Of a stretch of DNA of 64,000 nucleotides, positions 63,360 through 64,000 are shown piece after piece. Numbering within the stretch: the stretch's first letter is position 1; each line of letters begins with the position of its first letter. A program made the position numbers and the translations under genes. The notes beneath the pieces were generated by a model that was given only the letters and a program-made list of their open reading frames with translations, was not told where the DNA came from and searched no databases. Source of the DNA: Pseudomonas sp. BCA17 (GTDB lineage Bacteria; Pseudomonadota; Gammaproteobacteria; Pseudomonadales; Pseudomonadaceae); assembly GCF_004519405.1 (NCBI RefSeq), contig NZ_SGWI01000001.1, positions 186,001 through 250,000 of the forward strand. The letters are read 5' to 3'.

Positions 63360-64000
63360 ATGAGCTTTCTTCGCCCCAAGTACATCACCTTCGACTGCTA
63401 TGGCACGTTGACCAACTTCAAGACCGCCGCCCTGACTCGCGAACTGTTTGCCGATCGCGTGCCGGCTGAGCGAATGGAGCAATTCATCAAGGACTACGCC
63501 GCCTACCGCCTGGACCAAGTGAGGGGCGACTGGCTGCCTTATGACCAGATCCTCAAGACTGCACTGGCACGCACCTGCAAGCGCTGGGGTATCGAATATC
63601 GCGAAGAAGGCCAGGCTTATTACGACGCCGTGCCGACCTGGGGGCCACACCCTGACGTGCCGGCGGGCCTCGCGAAAATCGCCGACAAGATTCCCCTGGT
63701 GATCTTTTCCAATGCCATGGACGAGCAGATCATGTCCAACGTCGACAAGCTCGGTGCGCCGTTCCACAAAGTCTTCACCGCCCAACAGGCTCAAGCCTAC
63801 AAACCACGCCTGGCGGCGTTCGAATTCATGCTCGACAGCCTCGGCTGCGGGCCGGAAGACGTATTGCACGTGTCATCGAGTTTCCGCTACGACCTGATGT
63901 CGGCACACGACATGAAGATCAAGCACAAGGCTTTCGTGGCTCGCGGGCATGAACAGCCTGCCAACGCCGCCTTCGGCTACCACCAGATCCCGGATATCGG
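63360..64000 (+). CDS. HAD-superfamily hydrolase, haloacid-dehalogenase type II (partial, 213 codons)
   Basis: Third gene of the cluster, cut by the window end. Motif I FDCYGTLTNFKTA has the nucleophile Asp12; motif II is VIFSNAMDE, motif III Lys lies in AYKPRLAAFEFML, and motif IV HVSSSFRYDLMSAHDM has the acidic residue. The overall pattern is that of L-2-haloacid dehalogenase (type II), but in this cluster it more likely acts on a phosphorylated or 2-hydroxy intermediate. The 3' end is missing, so full length is unknown. Confidence 0.85.
   Translation, partial: MSFLRPKYITFDCYGTLTNFKTAALTRELFADRVPAERMEQFIKDYAAYRLDQVRGDWLPYDQILKTALARTCKRWGIEYREEGQAYYDAVPTWGPHPDVPAGLAKIADKIPLVIFSNAMDEQIMSNVDKLGAPFHKVFTAQQAQAYKPRLAAFEFMLDSLGCGPEDVLHVSSSFRYDLMSAHDMKIKHKAFVARGHEQPANAAFGYHQIPDI

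Noticed and set aside
1..64000. CRISPR array, tRNA/rRNA genes, insertion sequences or prophage
   Set aside because: No regularly spaced direct repeats, tRNA-like cloverleaf, rRNA stretch, transposase or integrase was seen; repeats present are REP/REPIN palindromes.

Overview
The window looks like chromosome from a fluorescent Pseudomonas (P. fluorescens group). The coding sequence is GC-rich. Recognisable Pseudomonas elements include a family I.3 lipase of exactly the P. fluorescens length, a BdlA-like PAS chemoreceptor, an OprD-family porin, a FAN1-type nuclease, an AruH-like transaminase and REP/REPIN palindromes. No rRNA, tRNA, CRISPR array, insertion sequence or prophage was seen. The assignment rests on recognised families and repeats, not on a database search.

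Layout. 0-2.5 kb: secreted lipase, two tiny Tyr/Pro/His-rich envelope proteins, a REPIN and a YgdI-type lipoprotein. 2.7-6.6 kb: a two-gene DNA-repair unit (FAN1-like nuclease, then a nuclease-helicase fusion with an iron-sulfur site). 6.6-11.6 kb: a two-component system divergent from dipZ and msrA (envelope thiol and methionine repair). 11.6-14 kb: alpha-E and ATP-grasp pair. 14.3-15.3 kb: a membrane protein and two tiny acidic proteins. 15.3-20.3 kb: a 1662-residue toxin-like protein with a TcdA/TcdB-like glycosyltransferase tail. 20.5-21.8 kb: transaminase. 22-28 kb: sugar ABC transporter, LacI regulator and pentulokinase operon behind two candidate LacI-type operators. 28-29.4 kb: Lrp regulator and EamA exporter. 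29.5-31.8 kb: a second toxin-like protein that shares a central module with the first but ends in a HYD1/ADP-ribosyltransferase-like domain. 31.9-38.9 kb: RlhA, REP-rich spacer, RidA, BdlA-like receptor, OprD porin, an orphan terminator and an oxaloacetate decarboxylase-like enzyme. 39.1-45 kb: RND efflux operon in the order outer-membrane channel, adaptor, pump. 45.3-50.3 kb: sulfonate-type binding protein, flavin monooxygenase, two oxidoreductases and a TetR regulator. 50.5-52.6 kb: TonB-dependent receptor behind a Fur-box-like site. 52.9-57.8 kb: GntR regulator, polar amino-acid ABC transporter and gamma-glutamyltransferase-like hydrolase. 57.9-59.4 kb: CHASE-GGDEF cyclase. 59.6-64 kb: GntR regulator, hydroxylysine-kinase-like phosphotransferase, PLP phospho-lyase-like enzyme and a HAD hydrolase cut by the window end.

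Most promising for follow-up are the two modular toxin-like proteins with a common core and different C-terminal effector domains, the bacterial hydroxylysine kinase/phospho-lyase-like catabolic cluster, and the FAN1 plus nuclease-helicase repair pair.
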